The position numbers were made by a program, and so were the translations under genes. The notes under the pieces were generated by a model, which was not told the origin of the DNA, searched no databases, and saw only the letters and a list, made by a program, of their open reading frames with translations. A stretch of DNA of 64,000 nt from Halomonas chromatireducens (GTDB taxonomy: Bacteria > Pseudomonadota > Gammaproteobacteria > Pseudomonadales > Halomonadaceae): positions 3,259,931 through 3,323,930 of the forward strand of contig NZ_CP014226.1 of the NCBI RefSeq assembly GCF_001545155.1, written 5' to 3'. Shown here one piece after another: positions 9,103 through 16,467 of the stretch (the stretch's first letter is position 1; each line of letters begins with the position of its first letter).

Positions 9103-10161
9103 ATGCGTCGGGACAGCCGAAGTAGTAGCGACGTCAAGAGGCTCTTGCCCGGTTCGCTGGGAGAGGGCTTGACGCTGGAGGCTATCCGCCCGCTCTTTCC
9201 TCTCTTCGAGCATGCCAGCACCGGGGCCATCTCGGTGGACGCCGAGGCGCGGCTCACCTGGATCAACGACAGCTACTGCCGGCTGCTGGGCATCGAGGAT
9301 CCTGCCAGCGCCATCGGCCGACCGGTCGCCGAGGTCGTCCCCCATACGCGGATGCCCGAGGTGGTACGTAGCGGTCGCCCTATCCTGCTCGACATCATGG
9401 AGTTCGAAGAGCACCAGCTGGTGGTAATGCGCCTGCCGCTGCACGACAGGGAGAGCGGTGCCGTCAGCGGTGCCGTGGCCTTTATCGTCTTCGATGACCT
9501 GGAGCCCCTCACTCCGCTGATCGGCAAGTATCGGCGCCTGCAACAAGACCTGGCAGTGGCTCGGCGCGCCCTGGCCAAGCGCGGCGCCCGCTACGACATG
9601 GGCGACTTCATCGGCGCCAGCCCGTCCGTGCTGGAGGTCAAGCGTCGTGCCCGGCTGGCCGCCGCCCGCGCCACGCCGGTCCTGCTCCTGGGCGAGACGG
9701 GCACCGGCAAGGAGGTGCTGGCCCAGGCCATCCATGGCGCCTCGCCACGCGGCGACCTCCCGTTCGTTGCCGTCAATGTGGCCGCCGTGCCCGAGAACCT
9801 GCTGGAAGCGGAGTTCTTCGGTGTCGTTCCGGGAGCCTTTACCGGCGCCGACCGCCGTCCACGCCAGGGAAAATTCCAGCTTGCCGATGGCGGCACTCTG
9901 TTCCTCGATGAAGTGGGGGACATGCCGCAGGCCGTACAGGCCAAGCTGCTGCGGGCCCTGCAGGAGGGCGAGGTGGAGCCCCTGGGCTCCAACGAGGTCA
10001 AGCGGGTGGATGTCCGCGTGATTGCCGCCACCAGCTGTGACCTGGAGGCCATGGTGGCAGAAGGTCGCTTCCGCTCCGACCTCTACTATCGGCTCAACGT
10101 GCTGCGCATTCGCGTGCCTCCGCTACGCGAGCGACTGGCGATCGGGTGCAGTTGGGGATGA
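9103..10161 (+). CDS. Sigma-54-dependent PAS regulator, C-terminally truncated
   Basis: An enhancer-binding activator of RNA polymerase sigma-54. A PAS sensor domain (about residues 30-130, [14 protein letters not shown]) is followed by an AAA+ domain with Walker A GETGTGKE, the sigma-54 contact loop GAFTGAD, Walker [11 protein letters not shown], and the arginine-finger region [13 protein letters not shown]. After PPLRER the conserved lid and the Fis-type helix-turn-helix are gone; the frame adds only about seven unrelated residues and stops, because sequence from about 10137 belongs to rlmM. The product cannot bind DNA specifically. ATG 9103 has a GGAGG site 8 nt upstream; ATG 9076 and 9085 are alternatives. 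The original target is unknown. Confidence 0.85.
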   Translation: MRRDSRSSSDVKRLLPGSLGEGLTLEAIRPLFPLFEHASTGAISVDAEARLTWINDSYCRLLGIEDPASAIGRPVAEVVPHTRMPEVVRSGRPILLDIMEFEEHQLVVMRLPLHDRESGAVSGAVAFIVFDDLEPLTPLIGKYRRLQQDLAVARRALAKRGARYDMGDFIGASPSVLEVKRRARLAAARATPVLLLGETGTGKEVLAQAIHGASPRGDLPFVAVNVAAVPENLLEAEFFGVVPGAFTGADRRPRQGKFQLADGGTLFLDEVGDMPQAVQAKLLRALQEGEVEPLGSNEVKRVDVRVIAATSCDLEAMVAEGRFRSDLYYRLNVLRIRVPPLRERLAIGCSWG

Positions 10162-10742
10162 GCTTCCCTGGCAATCGCAGCGAACTCCCGGGTGGTATTC
10201 GTCGGCTGCGTTTTCCACATGCTGCGCCAAGTCGCTCGACCCTCAAGCTGGAGGAGGCCTGGCATGAGTTCGTGCCGCGTGATCAGTGGGATGATCGGTT
10301 GGCGGAGGGCATGCAGGCCGCCGACCTTGGCGCGGCGCCGGGTGGCTGGACCTGGCAATTGGTCGCGCGAGGCATGAACGTCTTTGCCATCGACAACGGA
10401 CCGATGGACAAGGCTTTGATGGCTTCGGGGCTGGTGGAGCACCTGCGCGAGGATGGCTTTGTCTGGCAGCCTCCGGAGCGGCTCGACTGGCTGGTGTGCG
10501 ATATCGTCGACAAGCCTTCACGGGTCACTGCCATGGTGCAGCGCTGGCTTGTGCAACGCTGGTGTCGGGAGGCGGTATTCAACCTGAAGCTGCCGATGAA
10601 ACGTCGCTGGGAGGAGGTGTCGCGGTGCCTGTCGGGGCTGGAAGCGTCGCTGTCTGAAGCCGGCGTTCGGGCGGAGATACGTTGCCGGCATCTTTATCAT
10701 GATCGAGAAGAGGTCACCGTTCACGTCAGGTTGCTGGACTGA
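10146..10742 (+). pseudogene. rlmM: 23S rRNA C2498 2'-O-methyltransferase RlmM, 5'-truncated
   Basis: RlmM methylates the 2'-OH of C2498 in 23S rRNA using SAM. Present are the catalytic-lysine segment APSRSTLKLEEA, the SAM loop DLGAAPGGWTWQL, the VCDIVDKP motif, FNLKLPMKRR, and the C-terminus LYHDREEVTVHVR. The family is about 350-360 residues; only ~199 remain, and the N-terminal THUMP-like half is missing. Homologous codons run back to about 10137 ([12 protein letters not shown]), where they meet the sigma-54 regulator. GTG 10146 is the first in-frame start and has no good ribosome-binding site. It is probably inactive here. The usual partner tusA follows at 11130. Confidence 0.88.
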
Positions 10743-10810
10743 TTCCATTGGCAACGACGGTTGATGATAGAATCAGTCGGATGAGTTGAAAGCGATCCGG
10801 GGCGACGGGT

Positions 10811-11098
10811 CTAGTAGGACGGTTCGTAGATGCGGATGGATTCATCCTCGGTCAGCAACGGCCAGATGCGCTGCATGACCCTGGAGCGCTCTTCGCTGTT
10901 ATACCACTCCTTCCATGCACGAAGGTCGCGCCATTTGGTGATCATCAGGCGTCTGTCACTGTGCCCGAGTTCCATGAGCGTCTCGCCGCCCACGAAGCCC
11001 CTGGCTCCCAAGGACCAGCGGATGGCCTCACGGGCGGCCTCCTCATATTCTTCTTCCAGGCCGGGCATGATGCGACGTTCGATAATGATCTTGATCAT
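10811..11098 (-). CDS. Antibiotic biosynthesis monooxygenase (ABM)-fold protein
   Basis: A 95-residue single-domain protein of the dimeric alpha-beta barrel type. The pattern is an N-terminal beta strand IKIIIERRIMPG, a helix with Glu-rich EEEYEEAAREAIRW, a strand with GETLMELG, then WRDLRAWKEWYNSEER and a C-terminal strand. Family members act as heme-degrading or quinol-type monooxygenases or as stress proteins; the substrate here is unknown. It lies between rlmM and tusA on the opposite strand and is divergent from tusA with 31 bp between starts. Confidence 0.75.
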   Translation of the reverse strand: MIKIIIERRIMPGLEEEYEEAAREAIRWSLGARGFVGGETLMELGHSDRRLMITKWRDLRAWKEWYNSEERSRVMQRIWPLLTEDESIRIYEPSY

Positions 11099-11129
11099 CT
11101 AAGCTGGCTCCCTACACCGAGGTCAATCG

Positions 11130-11381
11130 ATGGTTGATACTGCCGACTCGCCGCCGGATTTTCAGGCTGAACTGGACACTAGCGGTCTCTACTGCCCGGA
11201 ACCCGTCATGCTGATGCACAACAAAGTCCGTGACATGCAGTCCGGCGAGGTACTCAAGGTGGTGGCCACTGATCCGGCCACTACCCGGGACGTGCCGAAG
11301 TTCTGCAGCTTTCTTGGACATGAGCTGCTGGCTCAGCAGGAGTCGGGCGAACGTTACCTCTACTTTATCCGCTTAGGCTGA
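11130..11381 (+). CDS. tusA: Sulfur carrier protein TusA
   Basis: An 83-residue cytoplasmic sulfur-transfer protein that takes persulfide sulfur from IscS and passes it on for tRNA 2-thiouridine synthesis. The family signature LDTSGLYCPEPVM holds the active cysteine in the CPxP motif (near residue 22), and the C-terminal half has the DPATTRDVPKFCSFLGHEL pattern. Length and motif order are standard. It usually neighbours rlmM, which is consistent with the 10.14-11.4 kb DNA being one original block. Confidence 0.95.
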   Translation: MVDTADSPPDFQAELDTSGLYCPEPVMLMHNKVRDMQSGEVLKVVATDPATTRDVPKFCSFLGHELLAQQESGERYLYFIRLG

Positions 11382-11387
11382 TGTATC

Positions 11388-11442
11388 GCCAGACCTTGTA
11401 GGAAAAGCGCCTGTGCTAAATGGCTCTTGTACAGGGTCTGGC
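11388..11442 (+). repeat. Inverted repeat downstream of tusA
   Basis: GCCAGACCTTGTA (11388-11400) pairs with TACAGGGTCTGGC (11430-11442), a 13-bp stem with one G-U pair and a 29-nt loop. It starts just after the tusA stop and is followed by a G-rich GCTGGGG-type short repeat (about 11440-11466). There is no T run; it may protect the tusA mRNA 3' end. Confidence 0.5.
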
Positions 11443-11486
11443 TGGGGGCTGGGGGCTGGGTAGGGGATGGCGTATGGCTGTTCGCC

Positions 11487-12197
11487 TCAGCCGGAGGTCG
11501 CCGACGCTTCGGGTATTACCATCAGTGCCAGGGCTTCCAGGGTGCCGGGGTCCTGCTCGCGGATGCGACTGGCGATGCTGCGCTGAAAGAAGTACACCAT
11601 TCGGTGGCGGCTGTGGCCGGGGTAAAGGCAGGGGTCTCCCGGAAGCACGGGGGTAGACTCGATCAGTTTTTCATCGGCCAGCAGGGCCTCGACGTTACCG
11701 TCACTGTATAGGCGCCAGCCGAATACCTGCTTAAGCTGCCACGGGCCATGGTCGTCATCGACGCATAGGGCATGGGTGCCAAGGGTGTCTGGAAGCTGCT
11801 GGATGAGGGTGATGTCTCGGGTCTCTTCGTAATCGAAGTAGGCGGCGGCATGCTCCAGTTCGTATACCTTGTGAGGCGGGGCCGTCTCCATCAGTTCCTC
11901 GGTTTCCGGATCTCGGTAACCCACGAAACTGCCATGCTCGGCGTCGTCAATATAATGACAGGGCGTGAGCGCCTCCATCCATGGGACCAGGCCCACCACC
12001 TCGCCATCCTCGCGAAGGCCCCAAGCGAGTATCGGCATGCCGTAGAAGGAGTCGGGGTCGGAGGCGAGACGATAGATCATCTCCAGGCCGTCGAGCTCTG
12101 GAGAGAGGCGTATCAGGCGTCGCTTGGCCAGCTGTTTCTGGCGCATCGTTTCCAGGTCGATGACCCGGGCAGGGCGGGGTGACATTGTCATACCCAT
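11487..12197 (-). CDS. Conserved protein of unknown function
   Basis: A 236-residue soluble acidic protein with no signal peptide or membrane segment. Visible features are a basic N-terminal stretch (RQKQLAKRRLIRLSPEL), a Gly/Asp-rich centre, and aromatic strands such as VFGWRLYSDGNVEALL. I do not recognise the family and saw no catalytic motif. ATG 12197 has GGAGGGAG 3 nt upstream; ATG 12191 and 12185 are close alternatives. It lies downstream of the DUF3080-type lipoprotein on the same strand, with a 137-bp gap. Confidence 0.65.
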   Translation of the reverse strand: MGMTMSPRPARVIDLETMRQKQLAKRRLIRLSPELDGLEMIYRLASDPDSFYGMPILAWGLREDGEVVGLVPWMEALTPCHYIDDAEHGSFVGYRDPETEELMETAPPHKVYELEHAAAYFDYEETRDITLIQQLPDTLGTHALCVDDDHGPWQLKQVFGWRLYSDGNVEALLADEKLIESTPVLPGDPCLYPGHSRHRMVYFFQRSIASRIREQDPGTLEALALMVIPEASATSG

Positions 12198-12334
12198 GAT
12201 CTCCCTCCAGATTCTGCATGGGCCGAGCTGTAAAGTGTCACGGCTGCGGCAAGGCTGACGGGATCCACACCTACCTACTTGTTCCCACCAATATCACAGA
12301 GTCACCGTGTAAGTTAAGCCTGACGAAAGGTTTT

Positions 12335-13393
12335 TCACTTACAGCGCTCAGCGAGCGCCTGCCAGTAACGTTGATGCGCGTTGCGTGTCGCGAGCAAGGC
12401 AGGAAAAGGCGCTTCGGGATTGTCCAGCGACAGCCAGCGGTCACGGTAGAGCGCGACGGCTTCGGGAGGGGTGACATGGCTCTCCAGCAGCGCGTCGATG
12501 GCGCTCAGCCAGTGGTTGGCTTGTGCTTCGAGGTCGTCCAGCCATTCGATTGCCGGCTTCTGCTGGAACAGCGACTTCAGGTCGGAGCCGCGCATAGTCA
12601 ATCTCTGGCAGCTTGCTGTATCGGCCAGGCTGGCTTCCAGCAGCGCATTGGCTTCACCGAGGCGCTGCTCGGCCAGCATTAGAGCCCGCAGCACTTCTGC
12701 TGTCAGTGGCCGGCGGCGAAGGGTGTCGAGGTGCCCCTCAAGGGTTGACGACGCATGCTGCCACTCCTGGCTGAACTGGTTCAGCGTGGCGGCTTGCAGC
12801 CACTCGATGGCTGACAATTGCTCATCGATGGCGTCACGTGAATCGGGTTCCAGAGGAGAGCTGGCCCGGGAGAAGCTGCCGGTCCACTCATCGGAGTCGA
12901 ACAGGGTATTCCAGCTGACCAGTGGCAGCTGCTCGGTCTTGGCAATGGTGAGTCGTGCCAGGCGGTCACGGTTATTCTCGGAAAGTGCCTCTGGCACGTC
13001 GCTGTGCCAGCAGGCGTGCAGGCGTCGCCAGAGCTCCAGTTCGTAGATCCAGCGCTGGCTGGGTGGAGCGACCCGGCCTAGCTGATTGTTCCTGGCAGCC
13101 ACCAGCGAGGTGATATGACATTCTCGCAGGGCGTAGACATCGAGCATGCCCTCTCGGGTTTCGGGAATCTCGAACAGACGCTCGCGCCGTTCGGGAAAGG
13201 CGCCGATATTGGTGGGGGCTCCGGGGTGTGGCTCTGGCTGCCCCAGCGCCTCGGCGAGGTCGCGCTGGTAGCTCGTCAGCAGGGCTTCACCTTCGCCACT
13301 ACCACCGCAGCCGACCAACAAAGCCGCGGTCATCAGGCCGGCCAAGCATCGCTTCAGGCAGCACTCAGCTGCGCGGGATCTCGATTGCGCCAT
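12335..13393 (-). CDS. DUF3080-type lipoprotein
   Basis: A 352-residue predicted lipoprotein. A type II signal peptide ends in LLVGCGG (lipobox cysteine near residue 29). The mature part has the DUF3080 pattern: YQRDLAEALG, RRERLFEIPETREGMLDVYALREC, and NNQLGRVAPPSQRWIYELEL. The function of the family is not established; outer-membrane or periplasmic location is inferred from the lipobox. The start overlaps the end of the upstream MATE gene by 29 bp, suggesting translational coupling. Confidence 0.8.
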   Translation of the reverse strand: MAQSRSRAAECCLKRCLAGLMTAALLVGCGGSGEGEALLTSYQRDLAEALGQPEPHPGAPTNIGAFPERRERLFEIPETREGMLDVYALRECHITSLVAARNNQLGRVAPPSQRWIYELELWRRLHACWHSDVPEALSENNRDRLARLTIAKTEQLPLVSWNTLFDSDEWTGSFSRASSPLEPDSRDAIDEQLSAIEWLQAATLNQFSQEWQHASSTLEGHLDTLRRRPLTAEVLRALMLAEQRLGEANALLEASLADTASCQRLTMRGSDLKSLFQQKPAIEWLDDLEAQANHWLSAIDALLESHVTPPEAVALYRDRWLSLDNPEAPFPALLATRNAHQRYWQALAERCK

Positions 13394-14813
13394 TCGCCAC
13401 TCCCCTGGCCAGTCGCCGCAGTCGCTCGCCGAGCAGCAGGGCCGCCACTGTCAGGCCGGCGATCAGCCCGATCCAGTAGCCGTGCACCCCGAGGGGGCCG
13501 CTCCAGCCGGCAAGGCCATGCATGCCCAGCCAGTGTCCGCCGCCCAGCCCGACCAGCCAGTAGGCGACCAGCGTGATCACCATGACGATGCGGGTGTCCT
13601 TGTAGCCACGCAGCGCGCCGGCCAGATTCACCTGCAGCGAGTCGGAAACCTGATAGATCATGGCCAGTATGACCAGTGAAACCGCAAGGCGTTGCACCGC
13701 GATGTCGTGGGTATAGAGGGCGATGACCGGTTCGGCGGTGAACCATAGCACCAGGCTGTTGAACCCGGCCACCAGCAGGCAGATGGCGATACCGTTCCAG
13801 GCCACCAGGCGGGCATGGTCGGGGCGTCCCTGGCCCAGGGTGTTGCCGACCCGCACGGTCAGCGCCATGCTCAGCGACAGCGGCAGCATGAATAGGATCG
13901 AGGTGTAGTTGAGTGCGACCTGGTGTGCCGCGACCGTCACCTCGCCGAGGCTGGCGATGAACAGTGCAATCAGGGTGAACAGCGTCACTTCGACGAAGAT
14001 CGCCACGCCGATCGGTACGCCGACATAGAGCAGCTCGCCGATCAGTTTCCATTGCGGCGGCGCGGGGTCGCACCAGAGCTCGACATCGCCGTAGGCCCGG
14101 GAGCGCCGGGTATAGGCGATCATCGCCAGGCTCATCACCCACATGGAGAGCGCGGTGGCGATACCGCAACCGAAGGCGCCAAGTGCAGGAATTGCCTGTA
14201 CCCATGCGGGCAACCACTCGCCAAACAGCTCGGTGAGCCCGTCGCCGCCATAGATCAGCACATAGTTGCTGGGTATGTTCACGGCCAGGCCCACCAGGCT
14301 GATCCACAGCGCAGGGCGGGTGTGGTTCATGCCGTCGGAGAAGGCCCGCAGGGCCTGGAACAGGGCGACCCCGGGCATGCCGAAGGCCACGGCGGAGAGG
14401 TAGGCGGCCGAGCGTCGTGCCACCTCATCAGGCACCTCCATCAGCCGGAAGATCGGCATCACCGTGAACCACAGCAGCAGGGCAGCGCCCAGGCCTAGTG
14501 CCAGGGCCACCCACAGCGCCTGGTGCACGTTGGGGCGGATGCGAGCGGTGGTGCCGCCGCCCAGCAATTGGGCGACGATGGGGGTGAGTCCCATCAGGGT
14601 GCCGGTCATGAACAGCATCAGTGGCAGCCAGATGCTGGAGCCCACGGAAACCGCCGCCAGGTCGGTGGCGCTGAGGCGCCCGGTCATCATCACATCGGCG
14701 ACGCTCATGCCGGCCTGGGCCAGCTGGGCGCCGCAGATCGGCAGCGCCAGGGTGATCAGCGGCCGCGTTTCCTTGCGGCTGACGCCGGCGAGTTGGGTGA
14801 AAAAGGTGGCCAA
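13365..14813 (-). CDS. MATE family multidrug efflux transporter
   Basis: A 482-residue inner-membrane protein with twelve predicted helices arranged as two six-helix halves, typical of Na+- or H+-coupled NorM-type exporters. The first helix region reads LALPICGAQLAQAGMSVADVMMTG, the usual MATE opening, and the second half begins at VGVPIGVAIFVEV. The start is TTG at 14813, chosen because GGAG lies 8 nt upstream and the family N-terminus begins there; no ATG exists in frame nearby. Substrates cannot be predicted. It overlaps the DUF3080-type gene by 29 bp. Confidence 0.92.
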   Translation of the reverse strand: MATFFTQLAGVSRKETRPLITLALPICGAQLAQAGMSVADVMMTGRLSATDLAAVSVGSSIWLPLMLFMTGTLMGLTPIVAQLLGGGTTARIRPNVHQALWVALALGLGAALLLWFTVMPIFRLMEVPDEVARRSAAYLSAVAFGMPGVALFQALRAFSDGMNHTRPALWISLVGLAVNIPSNYVLIYGGDGLTELFGEWLPAWVQAIPALGAFGCGIATALSMWVMSLAMIAYTRRSRAYGDVELWCDPAPPQWKLIGELLYVGVPIGVAIFVEVTLFTLIALFIASLGEVTVAAHQVALNYTSILFMLPLSLSMALTVRVGNTLGQGRPDHARLVAWNGIAICLLVAGFNSLVLWFTAEPVIALYTHDIAVQRLAVSLVILAMIYQVSDSLQVNLAGALRGYKDTRIVMVITLVAYWLVGLGGGHWLGMHGLAGWSGPLGVHGYWIGLIAGLTVAALLLGERLRRLARGVANGAIEIPRS

Positions 14814-14966
14814 GGGTCATGCTCCATGCAGGCGATAATGCCGCCAAAACGTCGTAAAGCCTGGTCTCAACGACCGAGGAAACCGGTTATGTTAGCAATT
14901 GGCGGTGATTTTCGCCCGCTGTACCACGTGTTTATAATGAATCCTTCTCTATGACCCGGAGCCCAC

Positions 14967-15527
14967 GTGACCCACCGACTCGACGATGTGATCGCGCTGT
15001 TCGACGGACTCTTCCAGGACACTTTCAATACGCGGCTGGTGTGCGGTGGCGATGAGCCGCTCTACCGGCCGGCCGATGCCGGCTGCTCCTTTCATCGGGT
15101 GATCTTCGCGCATGGCTTCTATGCCAGCGCCCTGCATGAGATCAGCCACTGGTGCATCGCCGGGGAGCGGCGTCGTCGCTTTGAAGACTACGGCTACTGG
15201 TACCTTCCCGATGGCCGCGATGCTGAGCAGCAGCGCGCCTTCGAGGCCGCGGAGGTGGCTCCCCAGGCCCTGGAGTTGCTCTTCACGCGCGCCTGCGGCC
15301 GGCAGTTCAATGTCAGCGTCGACAACCTGGGTGGCGAGGCGGAGGTGGACCGTGCCGCCTTCCTGGCCCGGGTCGAGGCGAGGGCTTCTCGTTATGAACG
15401 AGAGGGCTTGCCGCCCCGGGCGGCGGCGTTCCAGGCTGCGCTGGGGGCGTTCTACCGCGAGGGGCGAAGCCTGGACGACGCCGTCGTGTCAGGGCGCACT
15501 TCGCTACCGGTGTCGCTGCCGGCCTGA
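14967..15527 (+). CDS. epmC: Elongation factor P hydroxylase
   Basis: EpmC (YfcM family) hydroxylates the beta-lysylated lysine of EF-P. The 186-residue length is typical. The metal-binding motif HEISHWC lies near residue 57, followed by the conserved RRRFEDYGYWYLPDGR and, near residue 110, NVSVDNLGGE. The GTG start has CCCGGAG upstream, and a perfect TATAAT lies at 14933-14938 (no convincing -35). The partner genes epmA and epmB are not in the window. Its 3' end overlaps the convergent LysR gene by 76 bp. Confidence 0.92.
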   Translation: MTHRLDDVIALFDGLFQDTFNTRLVCGGDEPLYRPADAGCSFHRVIFAHGFYASALHEISHWCIAGERRRRFEDYGYWYLPDGRDAEQQRAFEAAEVAPQALELLFTRACGRQFNVSVDNLGGEAEVDRAAFLARVEARASRYEREGLPPRAAAFQAALGAFYREGRSLDDAVVSGRTSLPVSLPA

Positions 15528-16360
15528 GCCCATGCTTCCTTGCCCAGGGCCAGCAGCGGTGCCAGCGCGGGTGGGGTTTGGTGGGTCGGATAGGCGACGC
15601 CAATGGTCTGATGGATGACCAGGCCATCGATGGGGCGGCACTGCACGTCGTGTCGCGCGAGGATCTCGGGCCAGGCCGGCACCAGGGAGACCCCGACCCC
15701 GGCGGCGACCAGGCCCAGGGTGTACTCGATGGTGCGCAGGCGCGCCCGGATCTGGCAGCGCACTTCCACCGAGTTCAGCGCGGCGGCGAGTTGCTCCATG
15801 GCGGCGCAGGGGTGGCGCCAGATGAAGGGCAGCCCATCCAGGTCGTCCAGCGCGATCGACGCCTGCATGGCCAATGGGTGTCCGCTCGGCAGCGCCAGGC
15901 GATAGCTGTCGTGCCAGATCGGCTGAAAGCGCTCTCCATGGGCCAGGTCCTGTTCGCCGATGATGCGGGCATCGCAGCGCTCTTCCGGATTGACCAGCGT
16001 CAGGGCCAAGTTGTCGCCACGGCCGATGTACTCCTTGAGCAGCGTCGTCATGCGGCTGGCGCCCAATGAGCGCATCAGGCCCAGACGAACCGGCGTGGGG
16101 GGCGAGTCGGTGCGAAACAGGCGGCTGATGGCGTCCAGGTTCTCGCTGACCTGGCGCGCCAGTGGATAGAGCCGGTGCCCCTCCTCGGTGGCGGTGATGC
16201 CACGACGGTGCCGCTCGAACAGCGGCGTGCCGAGCCGCTCCTCCAGCTGGGCCAGCGCCGTGGAGATGGAGGGCTGGGCCACATGGCAGCGCCGGGCGGC
16301 GGCGCTGATCGAGCCGCTCTCGTAGGCCGCAATGAAGTAGCGCAGGCTGCGCACATCCAT
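15452..16360 (-). CDS. LysR family transcriptional regulator
   Basis: A 302-residue regulator. The N-terminal winged helix-turn-helix is canonical (LRYFIAAYESGSISAAARR, QPSISTALAQLEERLG, PLFERHRRG), followed by a periplasmic-binding-type effector domain from about residue 90. It is divergent from the E1 dehydrogenase gene with 107 bp between starts and a 17-bp dyad in that gap, so it probably controls the E1/acyltransferase pair. Its last 25 codons overlap the end of epmC on the other strand. Confidence 0.9.
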   Translation of the reverse strand: MDVRSLRYFIAAYESGSISAAARRCHVAQPSISTALAQLEERLGTPLFERHRRGITATEEGHRLYPLARQVSENLDAISRLFRTDSPPTPVRLGLMRSLGASRMTTLLKEYIGRGDNLALTLVNPEERCDARIIGEQDLAHGERFQPIWHDSYRLALPSGHPLAMQASIALDDLDGLPFIWRHPCAAMEQLAAALNSVEVRCQIRARLRTIEYTLGLVAAGVGVSLVPAWPEILARHDVQCRPIDGLVIHQTIGVAYPTHQTPPALAPLLALGKEAWAQAGSDTGSEVRPDTTASSRLRPSR

Positions 16361-16383
16361 AAAGGTTACCTATACCTGATCCA

Positions 16384-16400
16384 GGATATCGATATTATCC
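16384..16400. promoter_or_regulatory. Candidate LysR-type operator
   Basis: GGATA (16384-16388) and TATCC (16396-16400) form a 17-bp dyad with the palindromic centre ATATCGATAT (16386-16395), midway between the divergent LysR and E1 starts. This fits the geometry of LysR activator sites; binding is inferred. Confidence 0.45.
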
Positions 16401-16467
16401 CTTTAGCAAGCAGGCGCGCTAGGCTGTAGGCATTCACTCTCGCGAATGCCGACAGGAGCCCGCTACC

